Assembly (NCBI GenBank): GCA_013398295.1 | Contig: VZSF01001349.1 | Span: 1,196,182 to 1,260,181 of the forward strand | DNA: 64,000 bases | Reading direction: 5' to 3' | Source of the DNA: Chionis minor | Lineage: Eukaryota > Chordata > Aves > Charadriiformes > Chionididae | Shown: positions 62,052 through 64,000 of the stretch, in pieces | Layout of the letters: each line of letters opens with the position of its first letter | How positions within the stretch are numbered: position 1 is the stretch's first letter | The notes under the pieces: model-generated | What the model saw: only the letters and a program-made list of their open reading frames with translations | Database searches by the model: none | What the model was told of the DNA's origin: nothing | Program-made: the position numbers and the translations under genes

Positions 62052-63579
62052 AAGTGGCAAAAAAGATTTTTTGCTTTGTAAATTAGACACAATAAAAAGA
62101 TCAAGATGCCTCATATCGAGACTCTGCTGGAGTGTGTTAGGTTGCAGTGAGAATAGAATTTCAGCCATATTCTTTTGATAAAATGGCAAAATAACTTCAG
62201 AAATCAGTTTAAGAGTCTACTTTTTCTTGGTGTGACTATAAATATTATGGATTACATGTATGTATATGTTTATACACACACGTATAGACGCATAGTAAAG
62301 AATAGAGTTTGAAACCAAATCTGAGTTCAAAAAGAGAAACTGCACCCTGTACATTCATTCCTAAGTAACACTGATGCTTTGTTTATGGGCTAATAGAAAT
62401 GCGAATCCGGTTTCCAGATAAACCGCTCTGATTTTGGCAAGCTTGATTCTCTGGGAGGCCTGCCGTAACGTACTGGACAAGTGCAATAATTCTAGATATG
62501 AGTATTGTGTAACAATGCTCTTTACAACGCTGTTGTTATTAACCAGTTAGAGCATACGTGAACTGAGACAAGTTTCTTGGGAGCAAAACCGGTTGGCCCT
62601 CAACTGCCAGCTGAGATCAGCGCGTTTCCACTCTGCCTTTTCCATGTTGCCTGGTCTAAGTTTTTGCCGAGTTGCTTCTTCCAGTAAGTGATATCCATAA
62701 AGAGAGGTAGGAGGTGTAGAAGTTGAGGCATATAAATAGGGTTCAATATACTTCTCCTTACTAGCCTGGAGTTCTAACTCTACTATTGGAAGAGTCGATG
62801 TCTTGGGAAAAGGAAGTAAAGGCATTTTTTCTTTTGAAAATCAGATCTTTGTAAGGCGGTAATTGTGAATAGTCAACAGTTGACTCAGACCTGCACTTAT
62901 TGACCATATCTGCTGCAAGATGCTGCTTAGGAGTACTGCAAATTTGTTTGGGAGCTTTTTCGTATACTTTGTAGAGAGGGCCGTCGTTATTCAAGTAGAT
63001 CTTTCAGGAACAACTGAGCGGAAGCTTGAGAACCCAGCTAATCCAGATGAGGTTTTGATAGTTGATTTTAACTTTCTAAATGTAAAATTAAACCAAAAAT
63101 AATGAAAATGGAATTAGAAGAGAACTTAAGGCAGATTTCATTACCCCACAGTTAAAGAAACTTTGACTGCAGTTTAACATACTGTAATAAAGTAATGTGG
63201 TAATAGCAAAGGGCGATGAATTCAAATAACAACAGATTAGTTACAATGTTCTATGTTGTTCCAAAGACATTTTTAATTCAGTTTCGTGTTGTTTTTCTTT
63301 GTTTTAATTTTAAAATACCCGACTTTGAATTGCCTATATAAGTAACTGGACTGTGCATAGGGGTGTTCTCAACAGAGAATTATTTAGGAAGATAAACTTT
63401 TAAAAGTTGACTTTATGCTCGTTTTAGATTGCTGTGATAATACTTCAATGCCTCTCTCTCCCTAAGTGTAACGGAAAATAACTTTGACTTTTAAGACTTA
63501 TGATTACACCTAGCAAAAACCATTTCTTGAGAATTTCAGATTAGCAGCAGCATGCCTTTCTGTCGAAATACAGATGTTT

Positions 63580-64000
63580 CAACAAAGTATCCACGAAGCA
63601 CAGGGTGAACAGAGAAAATGTCTTCCGCTTTTTAACGTGGAATAATTTAGCAGCTGCCCTAGGATACGGAAGGTGTCTTCACGTCTCTTCCCTGCTTGAG
63701 GTAGGGCGATCTGAGATGAAAATCTCTGCTTTGAATCAGGCAGAGAAAGAACCCGGCCTGGCTCCGGCAATCCAGGGAGCGTCCCTGCTGTTCGGTACGT
63801 GCATTCATGCACATACAATAAAAACGGGGACTGTGAAACAATTCTTTTTCTGTGGAGCTCTTCAACGCTGTATCTGTGGTACCTTGGTGGTAGAACGCGG
63901 TCTAGTCAGATCCGCTAGCGACGCTGGTTCAGGGAGACAAAACCATTGGGTAAAGTTTTCGGCTGCCCTGTGCCGTGTTGCACCAGGATGTGGCCTTACT
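63580..64000. other. CpG-rich patch at the window edge
   Basis: CpGs are frequent from about 63590 to the end, with dense spots near 63750-63800 and 63895-63930. An AATAAA occurs at about 63818. Open frames on the minus strand (63579-63818, 63659-63865) follow the GC-rich composition. This may be the edge of a CpG island or of an exon continuing beyond the window; it is cut off at 64000. Confidence 0.35.

Larger units (their letters stand above)
57401..63579. other. AT-rich non-coding DNA
   Basis: No supported gene. Homopolymers: A18 at 61193-61210, G13 at 62039-62051, and a T14/C7 run at about 60685-60705. A cluster of nuclear-receptor half-site-like sequences lies at 59355-59394. The frames at 57546-57993 and 61785-62189 have no splice context or recognised domain. 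Confidence 0.7.

Noticed and set aside
1..64000. CRISPR arrays, tRNA, rRNA, snRNA, known microRNAs, bacterial or phage genes
   Set aside because: Both strands were read for these without any match to their repeat patterns, cloverleaf or consensus words, or gene organisation. Short or divergent RNA genes could be missed without a covariance-model search.
1..64000. Treating the longest frames (about 110-150 codons) as genes on length
   Set aside because: With roughly 60% AT, a stop is expected about every 16 codons, so one or two frames of 130 codons or more are expected by chance in 128 kb of six-frame sequence. Splice context or homology is required.

Overview
This window looks like ordinary nuclear DNA from a vertebrate, most likely a bird. 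It is AT-rich and mostly CpG-poor. It carries TA microsatellites, homopolymer runs and the long G/T-rich runs of G3-5 and T4-8 that are common in avian assemblies. Nothing in it is organised like a prokaryotic or viral genome: there are no dense operons, no coding strand bias and no long ORFs. The longest stop-free frames are about 110-150 codons. That is close to what random sequence of this composition should give over 128 kb of both strands, so ORF length alone supports no gene. I judge the window to be intronic or intergenic, with a few candidate exons.

The clearest feature is structural. Bases 14479-15150 recur at 15152-15823 with no difference that I could find on reading, including a 31-base TA microsatellite and a poly-A tract. 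The only base between the copies is the single N in the window, at 15151. This is the signature of two overlapping contig ends joined without collapsing the overlap (a false duplication). The true locus probably has one copy, so every coordinate to the right is about 673 bases too high relative to the left side.

Layout. 1-8712: AT-rich non-coding DNA with a few weak exon-like spots. 8713-8844: the best candidate coding exon, plus strand, with a stop codon and a possible 3' UTR reaching an AATAAA at 9206. 12372-12900: a patch with a well-formed plus-strand splice pair and antisense open frames. 14479-15823: the duplication, followed by a CpG-rich patch with another splice-flanked open segment. 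18660-19300: GC- and CpG-elevated patch. About 20571-21140: possible solo LTR on the minus strand. 25358-25731: minus-strand exon-like segment and open frame. 27625-27990: the strongest CpG-island-like patch. 32660-33020: splice-flanked segment and GC-elevated DNA. 44146-47362: several exon-like open segments on both strands. 51446-51597: G/T-rich, quadruplex-prone tract. 52830-54140: GC-elevated patch open on both strands. 63580-64000: second CpG-rich patch at the window edge.

I could not assign any candidate exon to a named protein, and the candidates do not join into one gene model by phase. Gene symbols are therefore empty and confidences are low. No CRISPR array, tRNA, rRNA, snRNA, known microRNA or insertion sequence was seen. 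No undescribed biological system is convincingly visible. The result most worth acting on is the assembly artefact, followed by the 8713-8844 exon and the 27.6 kb CpG patch.
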